Positions 1-9,118 of a stretch of DNA of 64,000 nt are shown piece after piece. Origin of the DNA: Arcobacter suis CECT 7833 (GTDB lineage Bacteria > Campylobacterota > Campylobacteria > Campylobacterales > Arcobacteraceae); contig NZ_CP032100.1 of the NCBI RefSeq assembly GCF_003544815.1, forward strand, positions 62,001-126,000, written 5' to 3'. The notes beneath the pieces are model-generated. The model did no database searches. It was not told the DNA's origin and was given only the letters and a program-made list of their open reading frames with translations. Position 1 is the stretch's first letter, and each line of letters starts with the position of its first letter. Position numbers and translations under genes: made by a program.

Positions 1-24
1 CGCTGAATTAATTATATGTTGCAT
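1..24 (-). CDS. Start of a leftward gene, cut by the window edge
   Basis: Only eight codons are visible, beginning MQHIINSA on the minus strand, so the product cannot be named. The start is supported by an AAAGAG ribosome-binding site six bases before the ATG and by a TATAAT -10 box (plus-strand 52-57), which would give a leader of about 20 bases. The gene would be divergent from the OmpA-like gene at 201. The plus-strand frame through the same bases is open to a stop at 52, so a rightward gene end is a weaker alternative. Confidence 0.35.
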
Positions 25-51
25 GTTATTCTCTTTAGTAATTTCTTCCTA

Positions 52-57
52 ATTATA
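52..57 (-). promoter_or_regulatory. Predicted -10 box of the leftward edge gene
   Basis: TATAAT on the minus strand, about 28 bases before the ATG at 24. It lies in a very AT-rich divergent region with no recognisable -35 box, which is common in Campylobacterota promoters. Confidence 0.35.
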
Positions 58-173
58 ACAAATAAATAAAATTATAAAATTAATTTATAAAAATAAGCTA
101 TTATTCTAGTTATTTTCGTGCTAATTAAGTATAATATCAAACTTTATTAAATTAATAGTTAGTTATCAAAAGA

Positions 174-179
174 TATAAT
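174..179 (+). promoter_or_regulatory. Predicted -10 box of the OmpA-like gene
   Basis: TATAAT lies 21 bases before the ATG at 201. The spacing gives a leader of roughly 15 bases that still includes the AGGG and AAAAGG ribosome-binding sequences at 191-200. Confidence 0.35.
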
Positions 180-200
180 ATAGATATTACAGGGAAAAGG

Positions 201-1244
201 ATGATAATGTCAGTCGTTAAAAAAGTAGTGTTTTTAATAGTTTTATTCATTGGGTTTATAGTTTATTCTGTCTATAGCTTTGATTTTGACTCCCCCACAA
301 ATACTCAAACTTTAGTTTCAACTTCAACAAAAACAGAAATTAATTCTACTGATACAGGTTTGATTGATAAAATTATTAATTTTTTTGCTTCATCTGATCA
401 AAAAGATTCTAAACCGTTTAATCTTGTGTTAACAAAAAAAGATGGAATAGTTACAATGGATGGTATTTTCTCAAATGAAGAAGATGCTAAAAAAGTCTCT
501 AATATTTTGAATATTAATAGAGATGGTGAATATACTTATGAAGATGATGTTGTTATTGACGAAGTTTTATTATCAAAAGTTGCTGTATTAATTACTCCTT
601 TTAAGGATTTTTTTGCGGATGGAGCTAAAATTTTAATTATAAATGATGAAGTTTCTTTATCAGGAGAATTAAAAGATCCAAATTATTATGCTTTATTAGA
701 GTCTATTACTTCAAGAATGGATATAAATTTAATTAAAGATATAAATATTGCTAATCCAACTCTTGTTACTGCTGATAGTGAAGATAACTTGAATGATAAA
801 GAAGTTTCTCTTGAAAGTAATAAAAATTCTGAGAATGTTAGCAAACGTGAAAATGCTGTAAAAACTATTTTAACTCCAAATGAGATTCAACTTAGTATTA
901 ATCAAATATTATTAGAAAAAAAGATTTCATTTGAAAGAAAGAGTTCAACTATTACTGCTGATTCTAATCCAACTTTAGTAGGAATAGCTAAAATATTAGA
1001 AAACAACAAAAATGTAAAAGTTGAAATTGCTGGACATACTGATTCAAGAGGTGATAAAAATCTGAATAAACAGATTTCACAAGATAGAGCAAATAGTGTA
1101 AAAATTGCATTGATTGATTTGGGTGTGGATGAAAATAGACTAATCGCTGTTGGTTATGGAGAAGAATTTCCAATTGCAAAAGATGATGAAAATGGTCTAT
1201 CAGAGATAAATAGAAGAGTTGATTTTAATATTATAGGAGAATAG
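201..1244 (+). CDS. OmpA-family peptidoglycan-binding protein with N-terminal membrane anchor
   Basis: A 347-residue envelope protein. Residues 6-28 form one hydrophobic segment, either an uncleaved anchor or a signal peptide. Residues about 75-180 have the beta-alpha pattern of BON-like repeats; this is a weak call. Residues about 240-347 are an OmpA C-terminal domain with the motif GHTDSRGD, a conserved RA pair and a terminal NRRVDF block. In this family the Asp and Arg of these motifs bind diaminopimelate in the cell wall, so it probably tethers the membrane to peptidoglycan. Two starts are possible, 201 and 207, and each has a purine-rich site at good distance. It ends four bases before the next gene, with which it is probably co-transcribed. 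Confidence 0.85.
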   Translation: MIMSVVKKVVFLIVLFIGFIVYSVYSFDFDSPTNTQTLVSTSTKTEINSTDTGLIDKIINFFASSDQKDSKPFNLVLTKKDGIVTMDGIFSNEEDAKKVSNILNINRDGEYTYEDDVVIDEVLLSKVAVLITPFKDFFADGAKILIINDEVSLSGELKDPNYYALLESITSRMDINLIKDINIANPTLVTADSEDNLNDKEVSLESNKNSENVSKRENAVKTILTPNEIQLSINQILLEKKISFERKSSTITADSNPTLVGIAKILENNKNVKVEIAGHTDSRGDKNLNKQISQDRANSVKIALIDLGVDENRLIAVGYGEEFPIAKDDENGLSEINRRVDFNIIGE

Positions 1245-1248
1245 ATTT

Positions 1249-1737
1249 ATGCTTGACATTGCTTCACAAATTGTAATAAATTTAGTAATTGCTGGAATTA
1301 TAGGTTTTATCTTAGGATATCTTCTTGGAAGAAATAGTTATCCTAAAATTGAATCTATAGAGAATGATAATAGAGTTGATGATTTGAGAGAGGAAAGAAT
1401 TGTTAAAAGTACATTGAATCCTATTTTCAAAAAGAATTCAATCTTAGATTATAAACCTTTAATTTTAACTAGTCCAAAACCAAGTGGAAAAGATCCTTTG
1501 ATTAAAATAAAAGGCATAAATAGTAAAATTGAGTGTGATTTAAATAATTTAGGCATTTATCATTTTGAACAAATCTCGAAATGGTCAAATAAGAACACTG
1601 AGTGGATAGAAGAGTTTTTATTGCTTCCAGGAATCGCTAAAAATAATCAATGGGTAGATCAAGCAAAAATTCTTGCTTCTGGTAAAGATACACCTTATAG
1701 TTTACAAGTTGAAAATGGTGAGATTGAAGTAGATTAA
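1249..1737 (+). CDS. Membrane-anchored protein with helix-hairpin-helix-like C-terminal domain
   Basis: A 162-residue protein of unproven function. Residues 5-27 are one transmembrane helix ending in a GYLLGR motif, followed by a charged linker. Residues about 95-155 contain KIKGINSKIECDLNNLGI, a leucine-rich stretch and WVDQAKILASG. This resembles the helix-hairpin-helix-like domain often found at the end of bacterial membrane proteins and labelled as flap-endonuclease-like 5' nuclease. I see no nuclease catalytic residues, so binding or scaffolding is as likely. It follows the OmpA-like gene by four bases, suggesting a shared envelope role. Confidence 0.7.
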   Translation: MLDIASQIVINLVIAGIIGFILGYLLGRNSYPKIESIENDNRVDDLREERIVKSTLNPIFKKNSILDYKPLILTSPKPSGKDPLIKIKGINSKIECDLNNLGIYHFEQISKWSNKNTEWIEEFLLLPGIAKNNQWVDQAKILASGKDTPYSLQVENGEIEVD

Positions 1738-1751
1738 ATTTTAATCTACTT
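1727..1751. terminator. Bidirectional terminator between convergent genes
   Basis: AAGTAGATT, loop AAATTTT, AATCTACTT. The hairpin has A-rich and T-rich flanks on both strands and overlaps the end of the rightward gene and the end of acuI. Confidence 0.7.
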
Positions 1752-2736
1752 ACTCTTTTATCTTTACAACATATCTTCCAACAGCTTTTCCTGAAAGTAA
1801 ATGCTCATAAGCCACTTTTATTTCATCTATAGAAATTTCATTTATAATCGTATTTAAACTATTTATTTTCCATCTACTTGCTAATTTTTCCCAAGCAGCT
1901 TGTTTTTTCTCTAATTTACATTCAACAGAGTCAATTCCTATTAATCTTATTCCTCTTAATATAAAAGGAAATACGTTGGTATTAAGCTCATGAGAAGACG
2001 TAAGTCCACAACATGTAGCAACACCATCATATTTTATTTGTTTAAGGGCATTAGCTAGTATTTTTCCACCTACTGTATCAACTACCCCTGCATATTTTTC
2101 ACTTAATAGGGGTTTTTTTGATTCTTCTTCAAATTCTTCTCTTAGAATTACTTCATTAGCACCAATTTTTTTCAAAAAATCAACTCTATCTTTTTTCCCA
2201 GAAATTGCAGTTATGTTGTATCCTAATTTACTTAATATAGCAATTGCAATAGATCCAACACCACCTGTCGCCCCTGTAACCAATATATCACCACTTTCTG
2301 GTTTTATGCCATTTTCAATTAGTTCATTTACACTTAATGCTGCTGTTAGACCAGCTGTTCCAAAAGTCATAATCTCTTTATCTGAAATTGAATCAGGGAT
2401 TCTTGCAACCCAACTAGCAGGTATTTTTACAAATTGAGCATGTCCTCCATCTGAATTCATACCCATATCATAACCTGTTACTAAAACCCTTTCTCCTACT
2501 TTAAAAATTGGAGATGTTGATTCAAAAACAGTTCCTGCTACATCTATTCCTGTAACGTGTGGGAAATTTCTGCTAACACCTGGGTTCCCAACTGAGCTTA
2601 ATGCATCTTTATAATTTAGTGAAGAGTAGCTAACTTTTATAACAATCTCATTTTCTTCACATTTTGGAGTAGGTATATCTTGTATACTAGATATAAATTC
2701 CTTTTCTCCAACTTTTTCAACTACAAAAGCTTTCAT
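1750..2736 (-). CDS. acuI: YhdH/AcuI-type NADPH quinone or acrylyl-CoA reductase
   Basis: A 328-residue zinc-independent medium-chain dehydrogenase, the usual length for the YhdH/YhfP family. Near residue 155 is the nucleotide-binding loop TGATGGVGS followed by a Rossmann beta-alpha unit. The N-terminal GroES-like part includes SSLNYKDALS and the motif HVTGIDVAGTV. Characterised members reduce acryloyl-CoA to propionyl-CoA with NADPH (AcuI), while others are annotated as quinone oxidoreductases; sequence reading cannot separate these. It lies downstream of gpsA with a 126-base gap containing no strong terminator, so it may have its own promoter. Confidence 0.85.
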   Translation of the reverse strand: MKAFVVEKVGEKEFISSIQDIPTPKCEENEIVIKVSYSSLNYKDALSSVGNPGVSRNFPHVTGIDVAGTVFESTSPIFKVGERVLVTGYDMGMNSDGGHAQFVKIPASWVARIPDSISDKEIMTFGTAGLTAALSVNELIENGIKPESGDILVTGATGGVGSIAIAILSKLGYNITAISGKKDRVDFLKKIGANEVILREEFEEESKKPLLSEKYAGVVDTVGGKILANALKQIKYDGVATCCGLTSSHELNTNVFPFILRGIRLIGIDSVECKLEKKQAAWEKLASRWKINSLNTIINEISIDEIKVAYEHLLSGKAVGRYVVKIKE

Positions 2737-2862
2737 TTTTTTCCTTTTTACTATTTGAATGTACTTTAGCTAAAAAATATTGAAAGCTTAATAACATTTT
2801 TTTATTAATTTGTAACTATAAATTTTTTAGAGAAATAGATATTTGAGTATTATTTTTTAGTT

Positions 2863-3759
2863 TTAATGTTTTAATAAATCTTTTAAACTATCTTTTGGAT
2901 TTTTACCATCTAATATATGTTTTACTTCATTTGCAATAGGTGTATAGACGTTATGTTGAAGAGAAAGATTATATATAGCTTCTGCCGTTTTAATTCCTTC
3001 TGCAACCTCTCCTAGTTCTTTTAATATATCTTCTATATTCTTATTTGAAGCAAGTCCAAGTCCAACTCTATAATTTCTACTCATTGTAGAATTTGCAGTC
3101 AAAAATAAGTCACCAGCTCCACTTAATCCTAAAAATGTTGATTTTTTTGCACCAAAAAATTTCCCAAATCTTTCCATTTCCACTAAACCTCTAGCGATCA
3201 ATGAAGCTTGAGCATTTTTGCCTAAATTTAATCCTTCACAAATACCACTAGCAATTGCTAAAACATTTTTATAAGCACCTGCAACTTCAGCCCCAATTAC
3301 ATCAGAACTATAATAAGTTTTTATAAAATTTGGAAAAAAAGGAGAAAATTGTTCAAAAAGTTTTTCTGAACTTGAATTTATAACTAAAGCACATGGTAAG
3401 CCTTGTTTAACTTCTGTTGCAAATGATGGACCTGAAATAAATCCTATGTTCTTTTTAGGAACAAAATCAGCATATATTTCATTTAAAAATTTACCACTAG
3501 AAGCTTCTATTCCTTTAGAAGCAACAAGAATCTTTTGTCCATTAAAAACAAAATTTTCTTTTAACCAATTTCGTATTTCTTGAGCTGGAATTGCAATTAT
3601 TAAATATTTACACTCTAATGCAGTTTTTAAATCAACAAAGTTTTCAATCTCTTTTTTTGTTCTTGAAGTTATTAAAACTTTTTGTTTTTGACTTAGTGCA
3701 AAATGTAGAGCTTGTCCCCATTTCCCTGCACCAATTACTGCAATAGAGTTGTTTTTCAT
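2863..3759 (-). CDS. gpsA: NAD(P)-dependent glycerol-3-phosphate dehydrogenase
   Basis: Reduces dihydroxyacetone phosphate to sn-glycerol 3-phosphate for phospholipid synthesis in the cytoplasm. The 298 residues begin with the dinucleotide fold VIGAGKWGQAL. The substrate-binding motifs are visible as ISGPSFATEV near residue 115 and VAGAYKNVLAIASGICEGL near residue 165, with the catalytic Lys of AYKN. The length is slightly below the family's usual 320-340, with the shortening spread over loops. Its ATG overlaps the gatB stop codon by one base (TAATG), so the two are translationally coupled. Confidence 0.95.
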   Translation of the reverse strand: MKNNSIAVIGAGKWGQALHFALSQKQKVLITSRTKKEIENFVDLKTALECKYLIIAIPAQEIRNWLKENFVFNGQKILVASKGIEASSGKFLNEIYADFVPKKNIGFISGPSFATEVKQGLPCALVINSSSEKLFEQFSPFFPNFIKTYYSSDVIGAEVAGAYKNVLAIASGICEGLNLGKNAQASLIARGLVEMERFGKFFGAKKSTFLGLSGAGDLFLTANSTMSRNYRVGLGLASNKNIEDILKELGEVAEGIKTAEAIYNLSLQHNVYTPIANEVKHILDGKNPKDSLKDLLKH

Positions 3760-5186
3760 TATGATAGTCTTTGTTTTAATAAGTCATTTACTTTATTTGG
3801 ATTTGCACTACCTTTTGATTCTTTCATAGTTTGCCCTACAAAGAAACCAAATAGTTTGTCTTTACCTGATTTATATTCTGCAACTTTATCTTCATTTGCA
3901 GCTAATATAGCGTCAATAATAGCTAATAAAGCTCCATCATCAGATACTTGTTTTAGTCCTAGTTTTTCAATAGCATTATCAACATCAGTTGATTCATTTT
4001 GTATTAAGAAATCAAGAACTTCTTTTGCAGCTTTTCCTGAAATAGTATTATCTTCAATTCTTTTTACAAGAGTTGCTAAAGTTTTTGCATTAATAATTGA
4101 ATCTTCAATTGAAGCACCCTCTTTTAATCTTGCTAGTAACTCAACAGTTAACCAAGTAACTGCATTTTTTGCACTAATTCCCTCAGCCATCATTTCATCA
4201 AAATATTTAGCCATTTCTAAAGAAGCTGTGATTACAGAAGCATCATATTCTTTTAGACCAAATTCTTTTACAAATCTATCTTTTTTCTCATCAGGAAGTT
4301 CTGGAATTACTGAATATTTAGCAAGCATTTCATCTGTAATTATTACAGGTAACAGATCTGGATCTGGGAAATATCTATAATCAGCTGCATCCTCTTTTCC
4401 TCTCATAGATCTTGTTTCTCCAGTGTTTGGATCAAAAAGTCTCGTTTCTTGAACAATCTCTTTTGAGTGAACACCATCTTCCCAAGCTTCAATATGTCTA
4501 TTTACTTCATAATGAATTGCTTTTTCAATAAACTTAAATGAGTTCATATTTTTAATTTCACATCTAGTATAAAGGTTTTTATCACCTTTTGGTCTGATTG
4601 AAACATTTACGTCACATCTGAAACTTCCTTCTTGCATATTTGCATCAGAAATTCCTAAATATCTTACAATTGAGTGAAGTTTTTTTAGATATAAAATAGC
4701 TTCTTCAGCACTTCTCATATCAGGTTCTGAAACAATTTCAAGTAAAGGCGTTCCTGCTCTATTTAAATCAACTTGTGAAGCATCTCCTGCATGGATATTT
4801 TTTCCTGCATCATTTTCTAAGTGAGCTCTAGTTACACCAATAGTTTTTTGTCTTCCATCTGGAAAATCAATTACTAATTCTCCAAGTCCAACAACTGGAA
4901 CTTCAAATTGAGAAATTTGATAACCACTTGGTAAATCTGGATAAAAATAGTTTTTTCTATTAAATACTGATTTCTGATTTATTTGAGCTTTTAGTGCAGT
5001 TCCAAGCATAATAGCTTTATGAACAGCTTCTTTATTTAATACTGGAAGTGCTCCTGGTAATCCTAAACAAGTTGGACATATATTAGTATTTGGTTCTTCT
5101 CCAAAACTTGTAGCGCAAGAGCAAAAAAGTTTACTATTTGTATTTAATTGAGTGTGAACTTCTAAACCTATAATAACTTCAAACAT
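3759..5186 (-). CDS. gatB: Asp-tRNA(Asn)/Glu-tRNA(Gln) amidotransferase subunit B
   Basis: The tRNA-binding and kinase-like subunit of GatCAB, which converts misacylated Glu-tRNA(Gln) and Asp-tRNA(Asn) to their amide forms. The 475 residues are full length. Visible are the N-terminal signature [10 protein letters not shown], the metal site [15 protein letters not shown], the [19 protein letters not shown] block, the [11 protein letters not shown] motif and a C-terminal YqeY-type helical domain ending in [11 protein letters not shown]. gatA and gatC are not in this window. The pathway fits an organism lacking GlnRS, and gltX at 40823 would supply the misacylated tRNA. It is followed by gpsA with a one-base overlap and preceded by the SurA-like gene nine bases away. 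Confidence 0.97.
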   Translation of the reverse strand: MFEVIIGLEVHTQLNTNSKLFCSCATSFGEEPNTNICPTCLGLPGALPVLNKEAVHKAIMLGTALKAQINQKSVFNRKNYFYPDLPSGYQISQFEVPVVGLGELVIDFPDGRQKTIGVTRAHLENDAGKNIHAGDASQVDLNRAGTPLLEIVSEPDMRSAEEAILYLKKLHSIVRYLGISDANMQEGSFRCDVNVSIRPKGDKNLYTRCEIKNMNSFKFIEKAIHYEVNRHIEAWEDGVHSKEIVQETRLFDPNTGETRSMRGKEDAADYRYFPDPDLLPVIITDEMLAKYSVIPELPDEKKDRFVKEFGLKEYDASVITASLEMAKYFDEMMAEGISAKNAVTWLTVELLARLKEGASIEDSIINAKTLATLVKRIEDNTISGKAAKEVLDFLIQNESTDVDNAIEKLGLKQVSDDGALLAIIDAILAANEDKVAEYKSGKDKLFGFFVGQTMKESKGSANPNKVNDLLKQRLS

Positions 5187-5195
5187 CTATTTCCT

Positions 5196-6020
5196 TTATC
5201 TAACAATTTTTATATCAGCTGTTAATTTTTGTTTTTCAAAATAATCTTTTAGATATTTTTTTTCTCTTGTTGTCATAATATCGTTAAATATTTTTGCTTT
5301 TACAGTTTCAAAATTAAGAGAAGTAGTTCCTTCTTTTTTTATTACAAATAAAGAAACAAACTGCTTGTTTGCTGTAAAAATAGGAGTAAAACTATTTAAT
5401 TTAGTTTCATTTAATAAAAATTGCATTTGTGGTTGTAAACTTTCAACACCTAGTTTTAAAGGAGTTTTTTCAACATCTGCTGCAATTACCATTGGATTAT
5501 TTATAGCATTAGTTAAAGAAGCTTTATTTTTTGAAGTATATTGCATTACATCATAAGCTTTTGAAGTTGAGAATTGACCTTTATTTTTTTCATAATATAG
5601 TTCCATATCTTCTTGATTTGCAACTGCTAATTGACCTTTTACTATTTTTTGAATTAGTTTTTGTCTAATTACAGCATCTTTTGCTTCTTCTTCAAAATCA
5701 GAATAATTTCCATATTTTTGTTTTACTATGGCTTTAAAAGAGTATAAATCCATTCCATTTGCTTTTGCTAATTTTTCAATATATTCATTTACATCAAAAA
5801 TATCAGCGTTGATATTATTATCTTTTACTGCTTGTTCATATAAAGCTTTGTCAATTAGTAATCCAACTGCTTCATTTTTGCCTAGTTTATTTACAGACAT
5901 TGTTTTTTCAATATCATAAACAGTGATTGGTTCGTCATTAACAGTTATTGCAATACCATTAGCTATACCAGCAAATGATATTCCTGAACTTATAAGTAGT
6001 GTTAAAAAAAGTTTGTACAT
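5196..6020 (-). CDS. SurA-like periplasmic chaperone / peptidyl-prolyl isomerase family protein
   Basis: A 274-residue exported protein. Residues 1-17 are a signal peptide with a cleavage-like SFA site. Residues about 18-150 match the SurA N-terminal chaperone fold: the opening GIAITVNDEPITVYDIE is the typical first strand and helix, followed by KLIQKIVKGQ. A parvulin-like segment follows but is short and lacks an obvious complete PPIase active site, so chaperone activity is the safer call. Such proteins escort outer-membrane proteins through the periplasm. A GAAGGAAA ribosome-binding site lies seven bases before the ATG. An inverted repeat sits in its upstream region at 6044-6076. Confidence 0.8.
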   Translation of the reverse strand: MYKLFLTLLISSGISFAGIANGIAITVNDEPITVYDIEKTMSVNKLGKNEAVGLLIDKALYEQAVKDNNINADIFDVNEYIEKLAKANGMDLYSFKAIVKQKYGNYSDFEEEAKDAVIRQKLIQKIVKGQLAVANQEDMELYYEKNKGQFSTSKAYDVMQYTSKNKASLTNAINNPMVIAADVEKTPLKLGVESLQPQMQFLLNETKLNSFTPIFTANKQFVSLFVIKKEGTTSLNFETVKAKIFNDIMTTREKKYLKDYFEKQKLTADIKIVR

Positions 6021-6043
6021 TTTGGTTTCCTTCTTTCATAAAG

Positions 6044-6076
6044 CAGATATTTTACCAAAAAAATAGTAAATATCTG
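6044..6076. repeat. Inverted repeat upstream of the SurA-like gene
   Basis: CAGATATTTTAC and GTAAATATCTG flank a ten-base A-rich loop and differ by one inserted T. It lies between the end of the dehydrogenase gene and the start of the SurA-like gene. There is no good T-run on either side, so it could be a weak terminator, an operator or a leader hairpin. Confidence 0.45.
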
Positions 6077-6093
6077 TTTTGATGAAAAAAAGA

Positions 6094-8934
6094 TTATAAA
6101 GTTTTAGCTTTAGTAACTTTATTAATTAAATAAAAGATTGAATTATAATCAAGTCCTGATTCTTCGCTCAATCCAATTTCACAAGTTTTAGATGTAGAAA
6201 ATGCCATTTTTGCACCAGCTGTTTGCTCTTTTAAGCTTCTTAGTGCTGATTTATTTAATTCAGGAAAATTAAATCCTCTATCACCTGCAAATCCACAGCA
6301 TTTTACATCTGCTGGAATAATTACATTTGTAGAACACAGTTGTGCTAAAGTTTTGAATTTATCTTCTAATCCCATTTTTCTTGAACTACATGTTGTATGA
6401 ATTGTAATTGGTTCATTTATAGCTGTAAATTCTAAATCTTTTGTTAAGAATTTTAATGCAAATTCTATTGGTTCATAAATTGATAATTTATGAGAAAAAC
6501 TTTCCATCATCTTTTTAGTACATGGGCTTGTATCACATAAAATTGGGTATTCTCCAAATTCACTTACATGTAATAATGCAAGTTCTAATTGTGATGATTT
6601 TGTGTGAGCTGCATCATTAAATCCTTTTGATGAAAAAGGCATTCCACAACATAGATTTGGCAAATCTTCAGGGAATAATATTTGGTAACCCGCTTTTAAT
6701 AACACTTCTACTGTAGTATCAAATAACTCTTTTTCTTCTTTAGAAACAGCATTTAATCCCATACTTCTATTTATACATGAAGGGAAATATACAACTTTTT
6801 TATCACTAACTTTTTGTTCAAAGTTTAGATTTACATTTGTTCCTTTTGGCATTGAAGAGCTCCATTTAGGAAGAGAGTTTTTGCTTAATTCTCTAAATGT
6901 TTTAGTCATACTTTCCATGCTAGATGTTCCTAAAACTTTATGAACAAAGTTTGCACTATGAAGACCAAATCTAATACCTTTTAAAGTTGTAGAAAAATTA
7001 TTTGCTACAAAATTAGCAATTGATTTTCCAGTGTTTGAGATTTGTTCTGTTCTTAAATGTTTTGTTAAACTTCCCGTATCTATTTTCACTGGACAAGCAG
7101 TTGAACATAAACTACATGTTGCACATGTTTCTATTCCATCATATTGGTATAAATCTTTATACTCTTTTGCCTCTTGATGATTTCCAATTGCTTCAAGTCT
7201 TGAAATTTCTCTATTTATTACAATTCTTTGTCTTGGAGTTAAAGTTAATTCATTTGATGGACATGTAGGCTCACAAAATCCACATTCGATACATTTATCA
7301 ACAATTTCGTTTGTTGCTGGAAGAGTTTTTAGATTTTTAAGGTGAGCTTCTTTATCATCATTTATTATAACACCTGGATTTAATAAACCTTTTGGATCAA
7401 ATAATGATTTGATTTTTTTCATCATAACATAAGCATCATGTCCCCACTCTACTTCAATAAATGCAGCCATGTTTCTTCCTGTTCCATGTTCTGCTTTTAA
7501 GCTTCCTTCATATTTAACTGCAACAGAAGTTACAACTTCATTCATTAAATTATCATATCTTTTAACTTCTTTTGCATCTGAAAAATCTTGGGTAAATACA
7601 AAGTGAAAGTTTCCTTCTAAAGCGTGACCAAAAATAAGTGCTTCTGTATAATCATATTTTTTGAATAAATTTTGAAGCTCAAGTGTCGCTTCTGCTAAAC
7701 ACTCAATTGGATAAGCAACATCTTCAATAATAACTGTTGTTCCTGTAACTCTTACGGCTCCAACAGCTGGGAATAAACCTTTTCTAATTTTCCAATAAAG
7801 ATTATATTCGTATTCATCTTTTGTAAAATATATGTTTCTAACAACTGTAAATTCTTTTAATAGCTCTTCAATTTGAGTTATTTGAACATCAAGTTGATTA
7901 TCATTTAAAGCTCTTGTTTCTATTAGAAGCGCAGTTATTTCTGAACCTAAATCTTTTATATATTCAGGCATTGCTGAATCATTTTCGATACTTTTTAAAG
8001 CAGCTCTATCCATAAGTTCAACGGCATCAACAACTATTTGTTTTGAATCTCGTGCAAGTTTTAGTTTTGTAACCGCGCTACAGGCTTCATTCATATCTTT
8101 AAAGTAAATTAATGCACTTGCTTTATCTTTTAAATCTTCAACTGTGTAATAAGTGATTTCTTCAATAAATGCCAGTGTCCCTTCACTTCCAATGATTAAA
8201 TGTTGAAGTATTTCAAACTCATCTTCAAAATCAATTAAAGCATTTAAAGAGTAACCACATGTGTTTTTGATTTTAAATTTTCTTTCAATTTTTGCTCTTA
8301 ACTCTTCATTGTTTTTTGTATCATCTGAAAAACTTTTTAACTCTTTTAGAAAATCACCATGAGTTTTTCTAAAAGCATCTTTACTCTCTTGGCAACCAGT
8401 ATCTAGTTTTGTTCCATCTGCAAAAATAAGTTTTATAGATTTAAGAGTTTTATATGAGTTTTGTGAAATTCCACAACACATTCCTGAAGCATTATTAGCA
8501 GCAATTCCACCAATCATAGCAGCATTTATACTTGCTGGATCTGGACCAATTTTTTTTGAATATCTAGCTAATAATCCATTTGCTTGAGCACCAGTAAGTG
8601 CTGGTTGTAATGAAATAAAACTCGCATCTGATGAGATTTTGAAGTTTGAAAAGTTTCTTGAAGTGATAACTAAAATTGAATCACTAATTGCTTGACCTGA
8701 TAGTGAAGTTCCACCAGCTCTAAAAGTAATACTTAAATTCATTGAGTGTGATAACTCAATAATATCTTGAACTTCTTTTGCATTATCTGTTTTGATTGCA
8801 ATTTTTGGGATTAATCTATAAAATGAAGCATCCGTTCCATAGGCTAAAGTGTGAAGTTTATCTGTGAAGATTTTCTCTTTTTTAATCTTTTTTACGATTT
8901 CATCATAAAATTTCTGATATTTGCTTTCTAACAT
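6094..8934 (-). CDS. dld: FAD/Fe-S D-lactate dehydrogenase-type oxidoreductase
   Basis: A membrane-associated flavoprotein of about 946 residues that probably oxidises D-lactate to pyruvate and passes electrons to quinone. Domains in order: FAD-binding type 4 (RAGGTSLSGQAI, then PASINAAMIGGIAANNASG), FAD-oxidase C-terminal domain including the HALEGNFHFVF and EHGTGRN motifs, two 4Fe-4S motifs (CIECGFCEPTCP and CATCSLCSTACPVKID), and two CCG-type cysteine blocks (CCGMPFSS, CCGFAGDRGF). The longer frame begins at a TTG at 8949, but GGAGGA at 8942-8947 overlaps that codon and is well placed for the ATG at 8934, which I choose. Its location beside lctP and the lut genes supports lactate over glycolate as substrate. 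Confidence 0.9.
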   Translation of the reverse strand: MLESKYQKFYDEIVKKIKKEKIFTDKLHTLAYGTDASFYRLIPKIAIKTDNAKEVQDIIELSHSMNLSITFRAGGTSLSGQAISDSILVITSRNFSNFKISSDASFISLQPALTGAQANGLLARYSKKIGPDPASINAAMIGGIAANNASGMCCGISQNSYKTLKSIKLIFADGTKLDTGCQESKDAFRKTHGDFLKELKSFSDDTKNNEELRAKIERKFKIKNTCGYSLNALIDFEDEFEILQHLIIGSEGTLAFIEEITYYTVEDLKDKASALIYFKDMNEACSAVTKLKLARDSKQIVVDAVELMDRAALKSIENDSAMPEYIKDLGSEITALLIETRALNDNQLDVQITQIEELLKEFTVVRNIYFTKDEYEYNLYWKIRKGLFPAVGAVRVTGTTVIIEDVAYPIECLAEATLELQNLFKKYDYTEALIFGHALEGNFHFVFTQDFSDAKEVKRYDNLMNEVVTSVAVKYEGSLKAEHGTGRNMAAFIEVEWGHDAYVMMKKIKSLFDPKGLLNPGVIINDDKEAHLKNLKTLPATNEIVDKCIECGFCEPTCPSNELTLTPRQRIVINREISRLEAIGNHQEAKEYKDLYQYDGIETCATCSLCSTACPVKIDTGSLTKHLRTEQISNTGKSIANFVANNFSTTLKGIRFGLHSANFVHKVLGTSSMESMTKTFRELSKNSLPKWSSSMPKGTNVNLNFEQKVSDKKVVYFPSCINRSMGLNAVSKEEKELFDTTVEVLLKAGYQILFPEDLPNLCCGMPFSSKGFNDAAHTKSSQLELALLHVSEFGEYPILCDTSPCTKKMMESFSHKLSIYEPIEFALKFLTKDLEFTAINEPITIHTTCSSRKMGLEDKFKTLAQLCSTNVIIPADVKCCGFAGDRGFNFPELNKSALRSLKEQTAGAKMAFSTSKTCEIGLSEESGLDYNSIFYLINKVTKAKTL

Positions 8935-8941
8935 ATTTAGT

Positions 8942-8947
8942 TCCTCC
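8942..8947 (-). promoter_or_regulatory. Ribosome-binding site that decides the dld start
   Basis: GGAGGA on the minus strand, eight bases before the ATG at 8934. It overlaps the alternative TTG at 8949, so that TTG cannot be the start. Confidence 0.75.
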
Positions 8948-9079
8948 AAGATTCATAAAGGATAGATTTTAACTTCACTAAATGATAATAATATGATATT
9001 TTAATTAATCTTAAAAATATGCTTTGAATAAATAATAGTTAGAATAAGTATTTTTTAGTAGATAAGAGAGAATGTTTTA

Positions 9080-9107
9080 TTATTTAGGCATTTTCATGCC
9101 TAAATAA
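9080..9107 (-). terminator. Hairpin terminator after lctP
   Basis: A perfect 12-base-pair stem, TTATTTAGGCAT and ATGCCTAAATAA, with a four-base loop, placed 12 bases after the lctP stop. Only a short T-poor run follows on the minus strand, so read-through into dld is possible. Confidence 0.6.
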
Positions 9108-9118
9108 ATTTATTAATA

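Noticed and set aside
2779-2822. Terminator between gpsA and acuI
   Set aside because: Only a 7-base TTAATAA/TTATTAA pairing is present in very AT-rich sequence, too weak to claim.
3712-4380. 222-codon rightward open frame
   Set aside because: It is antisense to gatB and gpsA, has no ribosome-binding site, and gives a Ser/Phe/Ile-rich product typical of the reverse of AT-rich genes.
8935-8949. TTG start of dld
   Set aside because: The ribosome-binding site overlaps this codon; the ATG at 8934 is correctly spaced.
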